From: Iris pallida
Lineage: Eukaryota > Streptophyta > Magnoliopsida > Asparagales > Iridaceae
Assembly: GCA_029216955.1 (NCBI GenBank)
Contig: JANAVB010016200.1
Coordinates: forward strand, 2,693,839 to 2,757,838
Direction: 5' to 3'
Length of the DNA stretch: 64,000 nucleotides
Made by a program: the position numbers and the translations under genes. The notes beneath the pieces are model-generated. The model was not told the origin of the DNA. It saw only the letters and a program-made list of their open reading frames with translations, and did no database searches. Every line of letters starts with the position of its first letter. The stretch's first letter is position 1. Below are positions 44,371 to 54,553 of this stretch, piece after piece.

Positions 44371-45680
44371 AGTGTGTATATGGTTTTTAATAATGAAAAC
44401 AAAAAGGAAAAAAAAACAGCAACCCACGAGATATTGGACCACCAATATCTCGTGAGTCACATACCAGGCCCAACCCGCGACCTAGAGTGTTTCCAGGCTC
44501 CAACCGAGTAAAGGAATCCGATCTTCCCCATGAGAAGTAGCGGCTAGGTATATAACGCGAAAGAGACGGGGGAGTTCATACGAAACCCTAACCCCACACG
44601 CAGCATCTGGCCGCGCACGCCACTGCTGCTTTACCGCGGGATGATCGACGGTCGTCGGGCAAGACCGTGCACGACCACGGAGGCACAGTGCGCGCAAATA
44701 GAAACAGCAACAGCAGCAGCGTGTCGAAGCTCCTTCGCGCGATGATTTCTCCGCCATCACTCCACCATCTTCGAACCAATTTCACAGGTCAGATCCCCAT
44801 GTAACCCCCTACAAGCCTCTTTAATTAGATTATTTTATTTTGTGTCGAACACGACGAAATACGATTCACAAATCGACGTAAATCAGTCCCAAAACAGGAC
44901 AACGGTTCATCCTCAACCTCTAGTTTGGAAGAGAGATTATGAACCAACCACTAGGAATTATCCAAAACCATTTGAAGGCAGTTATAGACAACCTATAGGG
45001 CTCTGCAACCCAACTTACGGAGTTTGATTTCGTCGACTGTACATCGAGAAATCGGATTCCCAATTTGGCAACAAACCTGTTTTTAAAATTATAAAATATT
45101 GAAAAACTCTTCGATACGACGTGCGTCCCGCCAATCCGGGCAACGTAGTCATGATCCGAAAGTATCGAAAGGTGCAAAATGGTTTATTGGACGTGTGGGA
45201 TTTGACGGAATTCAAATTGGTTGCGTGTGCGCGACGAATTTGATGTGTATCCGTCGAAATTTATCGTATCGACCTCTGTACAAATTTCTCAATTACTTTG
45301 TGCACATTCGTCAGATCAAGACAAAACTTGTGCCAACAAGACCGTATCATTTTTCTGGTCCCGTATGCCAAGTTTGGTCCAATTCTGAGACAGTTGATCG
45401 GATCGCCATTTTGCGGACCTTACGGTCCGATTCAACGGGCGATTTTGTGCACGGGCCACCAGAATCCAACTTTGGACATACGGTTGAGTTCGTATCATCA
45501 AAACGAATCCGTAGACATGTAGTTTGATGGCTTTAGAGACCATTGACTCTGGCACGTTTTTCGGCAACATCTAGGCTAGTCTCCAAAGTCTCAACTAGCA
45601 AAGGTCAAAAATAACAACCATTACTCAAACAAATCAAATTAAATTCAAATTTTTCAAAATAACCAAAATACCCTCAAGCT
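43501..45680. other. Unassigned non-coding sequence with (TA)n tracts, possibly LTR-derived
   Basis: It holds AT-rich sequence, two (TA)n microsatellites and, from 44840 to 45600, moderately CG-containing sequence with no frame longer than ~140 codons. The lack of coding sequence and the style of 44840-45600 suggest a decayed long LTR, but no pair or boundary was found. Confidence 0.3.
44148..44368. repeat. (TA)n microsatellites
   Basis: Two long TA tracts, 44150-44192 and 44276-44368 (with a short TAATATA interruption near 44327), are separated by ~80 bp. Predicted YIYIYI peptides across them are artefacts. Confidence 0.95.
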
Positions 45681-46500
45681 AAAATGTGGTAGTAACACCG
45701 GCATCACCATTGACTCCGAACCGCCTGCCCTCATCGGTTCCTCCAGTGGCCGACCAGCAACAGCAGCGGCGCGCCGCAGCAGCAACAGTAGCAGTAGCAC
45801 GAGAGGAGATCTCCGTCCTCACCATCCTAACTGGTCGGCATCCGCAGCCCCGCATCGACCGCGCCCCCGGGCCAAAGCCGGCGTCCGTTCCCTCGTGCCC
45901 CCTTATCCCGCCGGCGTCCGCCTCTAGAAATCCTAATTCTTTGGGGTTGGGCTAGCCCCAAGTAAAATTTGGGCTATCGCCAGTAAAATTTCCACTATAT
46001 CGGGCTGTCCCCTAGTAAGGGTTAGCCCCTAGAAAATGTTAGGGTGCCCTTAGAATTAGCCTAGGCAAAACTTAAGGATAACCTATACAGCTTTTCCAAT
46101 TGCCTATTCCTGCGATTGCACTTGTAGAGAGAGTTCAATAACAAAAGTGAGTAGGAATGAATGTGCTTCCTACAAGAGTAGCCCAATGCGCATTCGGCAG
46201 TTCCTACCAAGGACCGTAAGTAGTGAAATCACGAACTTGTGGTTTGATTTGTGGTTGTAACATCAGAGCTTGATGGAGTGTCTCGGATGGCAGGGGAAGA
46301 GATGAGCAGGTTCAACGGCTTATTTTACAAGTCCATTGGCAGCTTGAAAGCAGTTATGACATAAATCGACCTGGTGCAAATAGACTGTTAGTCCGAGGAA
46401 GTAAAGATGGATCACACTAGTCAGGAACAAATATTTACGCGAAGTTGTCAAATTTTGCTCTATGTTTAATCCTGATGTTGTTGTCGAGGTTGAAGAGATT
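45681..46500. other. Unassigned; includes a Gln/Ala/Pro-rich open frame 45686-45955
   Basis: The plus-strand frame at 45686 (89 codons) is GC-rich with a QQQQRRAAAA run. Its base composition is unlike its AT-rich neighbours, so it may be a fragment of a host gene 5' exon or a GC-rich repeat. No domain is recognised. 45950-46090 repeats GGGCTAGCCCC / GTAAAATTT words. Confidence 0.25.
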
Positions 46501-46815
46501 CACACAATACTATGCTTTCCAGGGGAGGCCCTGGACCAGGACAGGCCAGACGACGGCCCAGGGGCCCCTGACGAAAGGGGGCACCAACATGGAACTGTCT
46601 ATAATAGAACTAGTATGCATCATGTGCTTTTTTTTAAACAAAAAGTATTATGGTGTAGTGGTTACAGTGCTAGACTTGTATTTAAGAGGTCATTGGTTCA
46701 AATCTTGACTACAACAAATTTTTGTTTTATTTATACTTTTTTTACATTATGTATGGGGCCCATTTAGAAAAATTTACCTCGGGCCCCCAATTGCTCAGGG
46801 CCGGCCCTGATGCTT
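46500..46815 (+). mobile_element. Small repeat with inverted GGCCCC ends and an internal tRNA-like (pol III) region
   Basis: The left part (CAGGGGAGGCCCTGG, GGGGCCCCTG) and right part (GGGCCCCCAATTGCTCAGGGCCGGCCCTGA) are GC-rich and partly complementary around an AT-rich core. The core at 46652-46710 has an A-box-like GGTGTAGTGGTTACAGTGC and a B-box GGTTCAAATC at tRNA-like spacing. It fits a tRNA-derived SINE or a hAT-like MITE carrying a tRNA pseudogene. The cloverleaf is imperfect. Confidence 0.4.
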
Positions 46816-46949
46816 TCTTAATAAACTGGACTCCAACGATACTCCTTAAAGAATCATATTACAAACAGACAAATATTAAACTCGTTCTTCATTGCAAACG
46901 TAGTTACAATTTAGATATAACATTTACATAAGGGAGAAAGAAGGAGAAG

Positions 46950-47760
46950 ACGATTGGAAAAAAAAAATCTTGTCAGTGTGATGAAGACCATCGTTGCTCA
47001 AATCAAGATTCGTCCTCTATTGATGATTTGTTCTCAGGAACCAGCAGGTTAACGAAATGAACTTCTGAAACGCTCATAGTCACCTCTATGTACAACTTGA
47101 ATGGATTCACTGGACGCCCTTTTTTTCATTTTATTTCTCTCCAGAAGGAGACAAGAAGAGTCTTTATAGAGAGGGGTGGAAAATCCAACTCTAATTCTGG
47201 ATGATATGGGATTAACATACCAACTCCCAAAGATTGAGATTGATTATACAAATCCCGTAATCTGTGCATATGCACATGATCCGCGTAGCCCACGGATGCA
47301 CATAGCAGCACAACGATAATGCAGCACATGCACACATCCAATCATACGCGCAGCAGTGCATGCGCACATCCACTCATACGTGCATATCTGTGCATGCAAC
47401 TAGCGTATAAAATGAGCACACAAGTGCAACGTTTGTACACAAGCGCCAACTCATGTCTGATGAGTACATACGAAGTACAAAGTGCGGCATTAAAGCGTCA
47501 ATTTTTGCCCTTCGTCAGAGTTGCTAGCTTCTATGAGAATTTTCCAAAGAGATTGACAAAAACTTAATCTTTCCTTGAGGTATTTAACTAAAGTCTCTCT
47601 AGAAAAACAACCAACATGGCACCCACATGGCCCACCACTCTCCACATGTGCATACATCAATAACAAGTATAACTATATATCAAGATACTCATTTGGAGTA
47701 TTTTTTTTATGTGGGACTATCTTTCTAGTGGTTCCAAGAAAACTATAACAATCTCCCACA
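46950..47760 (-). mobile_element. Minus-strand copia LTR and PPT (truncated element C3)
   Basis: On the minus strand, the tract TGTGGGAGAT (47760-47751) abuts the LTR start TGTTATAGTTTTCTTGG at 47750. The same tract precedes the copia LTR at 59535. Further in are TAGTCCCACAT (~47715) and a TATA box CTCTATAAAG (~47150-47160). Upstream of the TATA is a GCATGCGCAC-type repeat cluster (47320-47400), in the position that CATGCGG arrays take in the right-hand copia LTRs. The far (3') end near 46950 is not defined. Confidence 0.6.
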
Positions 47761-48540
47761 AATCTCAATACATTGGCTAAGTGTTCTCCACAGTGACTAC
47801 ACATCATGCATTAGGATAAATGTCGCTTATGACTTGAATATTTTCGTAAGAGTTAAACAACAATATAGTACTTGAATGAACCGAGCCTTGTATTCAGTAC
47901 CATAGCTACTATTTTTCTCACTCATACAATGACATCAGTTGTGCCTCTGGTTGCACATTAAATGCCATGTGCTGACATCGTCTCGTTGTATATATCTTGG
48001 GTATCTACAAGTTTACCCTTAAGATACGACATCCATCTCATTCCATACACTTTGGTGAGTTCTTTTAGAGAGTTCAAAATACCCAGCATAAAGCCTTGTG
48101 CTTTTTGGCGGTGCTACGTCGCTATGACATGACACAAAGTCGAGGCTCCACCTCCTATGGTGTTATACCACTGTAGTATGATGTCCCATGTTTCTTTGTA
48201 GTGCTTTACTACCTATCATGAAGTCTTGCGCTTCCTTGTGGTGCTACATCGTTGTGACATGATCCCAAGCCGATGTCTCAGTCTCATGTGGTGTCATCCC
48301 ACTGTAACATGAGGTTACTGGCCTCGTGCTACCTAGCACTCTCCATTCTTCAGCATTATGCTGCATGTTTATGTGCAGTGCTATGCCGCTATGACATGGT
48401 CCGAAGTCGAGGCTTTATCTCATGGTGGTGTCACCACACTATATCATGGAGTACTAGCTCATTTGTAGTGCTGAGCTACATCATTCTTTTTGTGTATGAG
48501 CATGTTGTGAGGGAGATGCATCAATTTGAATCCTTCAATA
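47761..48540 (-). mobile_element. C3 internal 3' region: CACTACAAAG/TAGCGGCGTAGCACC repeat family
   Basis: Read on the minus strand, this has four or more diverged units with GCACTACAAAG, ATGCTACAGTG, ATGTCATAGCG and GTAGCACCGC. The same units form the 3' untranslated region of copia C1 (58745-59175). It is therefore the 3' end of a related element, truncated at about 48540-48600, close to the tRNA-Leu gene. Confidence 0.65.
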
Positions 48541-48639
48541 AAGTAATAGAATAATCATTCAGTCTACAACTAAAAGAGAGGTATACACGGCTAAAAACTG
48601 AAGTTAGCTTAAGTTAATTGGTAAAACTAATACACAGAA

Positions 48640-48723
48640 GTCAGGATGGCCGAGTGGTCTAAGGCGCCAGACTCAAGTTCTGGTCTTCGAGAGAGGGCGT
48701 GGGTTCAAATCCCACTTCTGACA
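48640..48723 (+). tRNA. trnL-CAA: tRNA-Leu (CAA), nuclear type
   Basis: An 84-nt class II tRNA: acceptor GTCAGGA ... TTCTGAC plus discriminator A, A-box GGCCGAGTGGTCTAAGGC, anticodon arm CCAGA-CTCAAGT-TCTGG with CAA, a long variable arm, T-arm GTGGGTTCAAATCCCAC. No intron is present. A T-rich pol III terminator follows at once (48724-48730). It lies near the truncated end of C3. It looks fully intact and is the best-supported host gene in the window. Confidence 0.95.
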
Positions 48724-48731
48724 TTTTTTTA
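48724..48731 (+). terminator. Pol III T-run after tRNA-Leu
   Basis: An uninterrupted T run directly after the discriminator base, as used by RNA polymerase III. Confidence 0.8.
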
Positions 48732-48779
48732 ATAAAATGTACTTTCTGCTTCCCGCTATCATTTCTAGGGTTTTCCAAG

Positions 48780-49005
48780 GGCGGGTTTCATGGCGACACC
48801 CGGCGATCTCCACCTTCATGTCGGGAACTTTGTCGGGAGGATCGAGGCCTGCGCGCTCCTTTCCCCACTTCGACTCGGACACGAAGCTCCTCCACGGAGT
48901 CTTCCGAGCCGACACCAATGGCGGGATCGGTCTCCTTCCTCAAGCCTTCCATGGATGCCTTTCCGGCTCAGGTGATAATCATTCTCTTCGTGATTCCTAT
49001 GTCTG
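48780..49005 (+). pseudogene. Possible DCD-domain gene fragment
   Basis: One frame reads FDSDTKLLHGVFRADTNGGI then LLPQAF. After a shift near 48950 it reads AFPAQ before a donor-like CAG|GTGATA. The pattern (D)xKLLxGxFxAxxxGG...PxAF...FPAQ is the core of plant DCD (development and cell death) domains as I remember them. The GC-rich stretch stands out from its surroundings. A frame change inside the motif and no convincing upstream start suggest a degraded copy. No downstream exon could be assigned with confidence. Confidence 0.35.
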
Positions 49006-51649
49006 ACGTTTTCCCTATTTTGGTATCAGTGCTATATTGCATGGACACGGATACAATTAACACCGAGACACAAGCTCGTTTTGGAGTGTGTGATTCCTAG
49101 CTTCAGTAAAGATGTCTCCTTTAGGAATACTAAATTGGGAGCATTAGAATAGGAGTGAGTATATGTAATACTAGGAGATTTGAAATTTCTGCAAAACCTA
49201 GGTATTGCACTTCTAAATTAAACAGTGCAGTCAATAGTATATTTGTCATCAGAAATGACTTAAAAATCTGCAAATATTTTATTTTTCTGATGCGCTAAGC
49301 CAGCGCGAAACTGGTATTAGTACAAAACAAAGACAAATTGATGAAAGAATTCCGCCCCAAACTTTGGGCTAAAGGCTTTGTCGCTTCTATCGTGTCACTA
49401 ACATTTGGTTTTATACATCGTGTTTTTGGTCTTTATTTTTTAGAGTAAGGGCCGGTTAATTTTCTATCTGGCCTTCGTACTTATAAGCTGTCACTTAGAA
49501 ATTTAGGAGCAAAACTACTTTTAAGGAAGCAACAATTTTTTTTAGTATTAATATTGTAAGTGCAGAGGAGTTTGAATTACAAGAAGGCGTGTTTACAGTT
49601 TTAGTAATTTTGAGAGGTTCTAAGAACACGCGGAGTCTCCCTGTCCGACTTGCACAATGTCATGGAGGAGAGTAACTTGAGGAGGATCGGCGTCAATGCT
49701 TACATGAGGCTCGGTACGAGTGAGCATTAGAGCGATGTTGTCCCAGCACAACTTACGTTCTTGGTTTCTGACCAGCTTCCTTTCTGTACAGATATGGACA
49801 AGAGGAGCTGACCACCACCACCTCCCAAAGGCGGCTTGGGAACAAATGCTAGTAACCCGTCTTCAATCGCCGGCTCCTCTCAAGTCCCAGTTTGTCCCCT
49901 CAAAACATGAGCAAGGAAGGGTTTGTTTGCTATACAACAAGTCTTGCAGGGTGAGCAACTTCAGAAAGGGCTACCTCCCAAAGAACTCCCCCTCTATTCC
50001 TCTCACACAAACGAAGGGGATACATGCGTCCTCACCAAGGGAGCTAAGAAGTCTCAGGCGCCACGCCGATCATTGCACCTTTGTAGTGTCTACGGTGGGA
50101 GGTCCGGAGGGCGTGCTGGAGCTCTTCTGGTATATGTTGTTCACCGAAAGTGTCTACGGGGACAAGCACAAGAATTCCCTCCAAGCTCATGCAAAAGACT
50201 TTGCTCGGGCCTCCATCTCCAATTGTCCACGGTGGGAGGTTTGGAGCGCATGCTGGAGGTCTCCTGCTATCTGTTGTTCACCGGAAGTGTCTAGGGGGAC
50301 AAGCACTAGAATGCCCTCCGAGCTTGGGCCTCCATCTTCCAACCTTTGCTGCACGCTTCTCCCTTCTCCATGGGTCCAATGTATTTCATTTTGACTTATT
50401 TGGATGCTAAGTACTTTGTCTTCGATCATACAGGCGACCATTGCATCCTACAGTCTTCTTGACCTTAGTGAGGAAATTGAGCACATAGCTTCCTGTATTT
50501 CAGAGCGGGTGCCAGTTAGAACGACCTTCGCACTGCGAAGAGGCTAAGGGGAGGAAGTTCGGCCCCTCCTGTCGAAGTCAAGAAGTTGAACTCCAAGTCT
50601 AGAAGGCGGAAAGGGTCTAAAAGGCCGACTCGAAGGTACACCGGCGAAACACGTTTTTGTTCCAGACTGACTCGAAGTGTCTTTTTTTTTTTGTATAAAA
50701 TCGCCTGTATACCGATGTTGGGACTAAAGATAAATTTTGGATGTTTTATTAGCACCGTTGGATCGTGATCAATGATCGAGATCTTTTCGGAAGTTGGGTG
50801 CTTTAAATAGGTGTTTCCTAGCCCTAAACTCAAGAAAACAATTTAAGGAGAGAATTTCTCAAATAGGTGCAATTTTCTAAGGAATGGAAGAGGTGAATTA
50901 GAGTTCTGGGGGTTGATTTGAAGAGAGATTCACAACCCTTGTTGTAGTTTTCTTCCCTATTTATAATTTTATGCATCAATTCATCACTCGGTGAATCTAT
51001 TACAAGATTCACAACCCTTGGATGAACCAACATATCCAATCATTTCATCACACCTATTCAACCATTGGTGAGGCCATTCATCCAACATTTGGATGTATAC
51101 TAGATACTAGGAAGCACATGCACTCCAAAATAACTGAGCTGACAAGTCGTGTCGGGCAAGTATTAGACACACGGCAGACACTCCAAAATCATTAGGACGC
51201 CAAAAATGGGTGCCGTGTCCGTGTCTTCGTGTCTTTAATGTGTCGTGTTGTATTTGTGTTCGTGCAACATAGACTAGATACTATTGTAGTATGTACTATA
51301 CGTCGTTTTTCTAGGAGAAATTATGGATAACGTTTGTTGATCAAAAATATAAAAAAGTTCGCAGATATCTTAGATTTGAACTCATAACCAAATACATTTG
51401 CTTATTGTGATCTAACCACTAAGAGATAAAATGCTTGATGCATGAATTAGCAAATCAATAAAATATAAATATTTTGAAACGTAATATACTTTTTTTGGGG
51501 AACTACAAAATTCCAAAATATTGTCTGTTTCAATGGTCTGTTTTTCAATAGGCTGTTTGTCATGTGAGGTAAGTTTGGTGAGTTGATTCACTGGGTTAGG
51601 CTACCTGTAATTCGAGTAGGAAAGGTCACTAGGAATCAAACATAAGGCC
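49006..51649. other. Unassigned sequence with one tandem duplication
   Basis: An open frame of 224 codons at 49720-50394 shows no recognisable domain and is interrupted in its other copies. Within it, about 130 bp is duplicated in tandem (50089-50210 and 50228-50340; both copies contain GGTGGGAGG, TGTTGTTCACCG and AAGTGTCTA). The remainder to 51649 is AT-rich and non-coding as far as I can see. Confidence 0.4.
50089..50340 (+). repeat. Tandem duplication of ~130 bp
   Basis: Both copies share ACGGTGGGAGG, GCGTGCTGGAG/GCATGCTGGAG, TGTTGTTCACCG(A/G)AAGTGTCTA and GGGGACAAGCAC, ending with GGGCCTCCATCT. They are diverged by roughly a tenth by eye. Whether the unit was once coding is unknown. Confidence 0.65.
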
Positions 51650-51952
51650 TTATCCTAAGGTTCCCTTAGGCTGGTTTACATAAGTGGTGATGTCTAATTG
51701 ACCAGATAAGAGACTAAATAAGGTTAGTGCAAATGAATTCAAATCATCATCATCATCCAAGTCTTCTTCCATCAGAATGGAATCAGTTATGGAGCATGAG
51801 AAATCTCCATACAAGATTTGACGAAGTTTTATGACCGGCTGTCGACCTGATTTCAATCTGTATGCTGGTGCAAAATTTCTAGCCAAGGTAGTTATGGGCA
51901 GAAGAAGGTCATGCCATGGGTGGGATTTCCTTGAAGTGTGGAACTTAGTTTG
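51650..51952 (-). pseudogene. Possible host exon split by the TRIM
   Basis: On the minus strand about 99 codons are open from the TRIM edge to a TAG, with SHPWHDLLLP, LKSGRQPVIKL and an acidic DLDDDDDL run. Across the TRIM the empty site reads TTACAG|GCAAAC, so the frame would begin at a good splice acceptor, and the TRIM sits one base inside the exon. Codon-like composition and the single stop support a real exon, but no family is recognised. Confidence 0.3.
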
Positions 51953-52822
51953 TGTTGGATTGTATCTCGTTTCCGGTTGAGCGTTCAAATGGGGGTGACA
52001 ATAAAGTTGGTAATTTAGTCCCACATCGGTTAGGAGGTGGGATCATATTGTGTAGTTAATTGGAATTGCTTCAGGCCTTACATGAGAATTCTCTTTTAAG
52101 GCATATGGGCCCAATTCAATATTGCACCTCACAGGCCAACTCCTGTTCGGGTCACACCGTGTTCCCAACAAGTGGTATCAGAACCCATAGTTACGGGGCT
52201 AGTTTGGACGGCTCTAATTGGTTCGAGACAGGTGGTGCTGAACGTTCATGTGTATAATCGGATTATACAGGCTCTTCTCAAGGTGGAGTATGAGCATCAA
52301 CTACAAGAATTGGCTTCAAAGGTTGGTTTGACGAGCCCAAGATGGAGCAAGATGTTGTGGTTGACACACAAGTGTGGTGTGGATGACCGTGTCAGGTTTG
52401 GTTCTATGGTCGAATGAATCGAGAACGAATCGAAATGACAATATGTTGGATTTCTTAGGTGCTCAGCTGGCAGGAACGAGCAAAGGTAGTCGGAGTGTGC
52501 TAAGGTTGTTCGGTTAGCGGAAACGAGCAAGGGTGCTCAGCTAGCCGGAACGAACAAAAGTTAGCCGGGTATGTAGGTTGTTCGGTCAGCGGAAACGAGC
52601 TAAAGTGAAGATTGTTGGATTGTATCTCGTTTTCGGTTGAGCGCTCAAATGGGGGTGACAATAAAGTAGGTAATTTAGTCCCACATCAGTTAGGAGGTGG
52701 GATCATGTGGTGTAGATAATTGGGATTGGTTCAGGCACTCGTTTAAGACATATGGGTCCAATTCAATATTGCACCTCATGGGCCAACTCCGGTTCGGGTC
52801 ACACTGCGTACCCAACAGTTTG
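51948..52822 (+). mobile_element. TRIM (miniature copia-like LTR element)
   Basis: LTR1 51953-52170 and LTR2 52613-52817 (TGTTGGATTGTATCTCGTTT ... CCCAACA) flank a 442-bp non-coding interior. A target duplication GTTTG lies on both sides (51948-51952 and 52818-52822). The interior starts with TGGTATCAGAACC at 52173, the initiator-Met-type PBS, and ends in purines before LTR2. The LTRs contain TAGTCCCACATCGG. It has no coding capacity, so it must be mobilised in trans. Confidence 0.93.
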
Positions 52823-53490
52823 CCTGTAATTTTATCATTTGCACACTTCCATGATTCAGAAGGATACATATTTCTCTGATAAACATTAAAAAGTAGATCT
52901 GAAGATGGAAAAGAAGAACGTAAAACCATGGCAAAAACATGATGGAAGATTTAGTCAAGCATGCACACTGTACAATATTTGGAGATGCGTTAGACAGATC
53001 CATTATTTCCATGAGACAACCAGGAACTCATTGCACTTGGAACCCGAGAAGTCAACTTATCTGAATTGGTGAATAATTTGTGTCGAAGTTTGTCTGGTTC
53101 CAAATGTTTCCTGCTTATTAAATGGAATGGTGATTGCTGCAGATTCTAGTAGATCTAATGATCTAAAAATGTGTAGGAACTCCAGATGTGATCAGTTCCT
53201 TTTGTGAGGGATTAAACTCGAAGTAGAGTCCCCTTACATCATTGGAGTTATTGGTTATCCATATTAATAGCAGAGTAATTACAGATATCCTCATTGCTAA
53301 TTTGGCAGTATTTACCTTTATAAAACACTTGTAGTTGATAATGTTGCTGTCAAATGAATATGCTCAAACCCTCGAGTTTTCATGAAATCAATGGGGTTAG
53401 TGGCATCATCCCATCAGATGCTATAATAATTCAGTGCGATATATTATTGGTTGGTGGCTTTCTTTTGTTTGCTTGCTACGGATTAGAAAC
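52823..53490. other. Unassigned, AT-rich
   Basis: This is the continuation of the TRIM target, running to the copia array. Short frames only. On the minus strand it would be the intron upstream of the possible exon at 51650-51952. Confidence 0.35.
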
Positions 53491-54530
53491 TGTTGGTGCT
53501 TTCTTTACATGGAGAGAGCTAGCTCTCAACATGCCTTGTAAAATTTTAGTCCCACATCGGAAATGCACCATGAGTTATCTCAACATATATACTTGGGTGT
53601 GTTGTTGAGAGATGCACATGAGGTGGTGACCCTAAGGAGGGAACCATATGAGTGATTTTACTAGGAGTTAAGAATAAGGCTCCAAGGATTAAGCATTAAT
53701 GCTTTTGTCATTCTCTTGGATTAATTCCATTTGGAGCTAAGCCCCAAAGGGGCTTAGCGACTCGGACTCGGGCTCGGGCTCATGGGCTCATGAGGCGTAA
53801 TGTGGCGTTTTGTTGGCGCACTTTGCACTTAGCACGTCATGCGGCTCATGTGATCCATGCGGCCATGAGGCTCATGCGGCCAGGCTGCTGCTGCTGCCGC
53901 ATGGAGGGTTCCGCTGACTGTGCAGACTACAAGTCAGTTATGGAAAGACTGATTCAATGCGATTAATTCAGATCCTATCTTTGTGGGATTTGAATTAATT
54001 TCGTTGCTATCTTTGTGGGATTTGAATTAATCTCGTTGCTATCTTTTTGGGATTTGATTCAATCTTTCCATAACTGAAGAGGCAGCTAGGGTTTCCACCC
54101 TCTCTCTATATATACTCTCTTCTGGCCTCCTTTGTGGCTACTACGAAAATTATAAGTCAGAAAAGGAGAAAGAGAGAGAGAGAGAGCTGCTGCCGCCATT
54201 GCAAGTCCATCCGAGGAGTCAGAACAGAGGTGACTTCGAGCGTTCCACAAGTTCTTCAAACTTGCTGGTTCCTGGAAGCAGTTCGTGTGGGGCGAATCTT
54301 GCTTTGAGCAACGGTGTTTTGACACCCCAGCAACTGTTCTTCATCTAATCTTTCTCTAGATTTTTGTACCTCGTTCTGTCCCAATTGCAACACGTTTGCA
54401 AGGAAGAATGAGAGATCTTCTCTTCTCTATTTTCCTCCTCCATATTGTAATCGGGTTATTTGGTTTCTGTATCATCGTAGATCTCTGTTGCATCTGTTTT
54501 ACCATCTTTGATCAAGCCCCGGGACTAACA
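53491..54530 (+). mobile_element. Copia array: first LTR
   Basis: It starts TGTTGGTGCTTTCTTTACATGG and contains TAGTCCCACATCGG and TATATATA (54107-54114). The end is provisional: CTAACA at 54530 lies 24 bases before the gag ATG, but no standard TGGTATCAGAGC site follows, and the second LTR runs into an equally similar interior, so the boundary cannot be set by comparison. Confidence 0.8.
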
Positions 54531-54553
54531 ATCTCAAAGCAAGATCCGTGTAG

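Noticed and set aside
44017..44460. YIYIYI open frames
   Set aside because: They are translations of (TA)n microsatellites.
49720..50394. 224-codon frame as a novel gene
   Set aside because: It spans a diverged tandem duplication, other frames are equally open, and no domain or splice context supports it.
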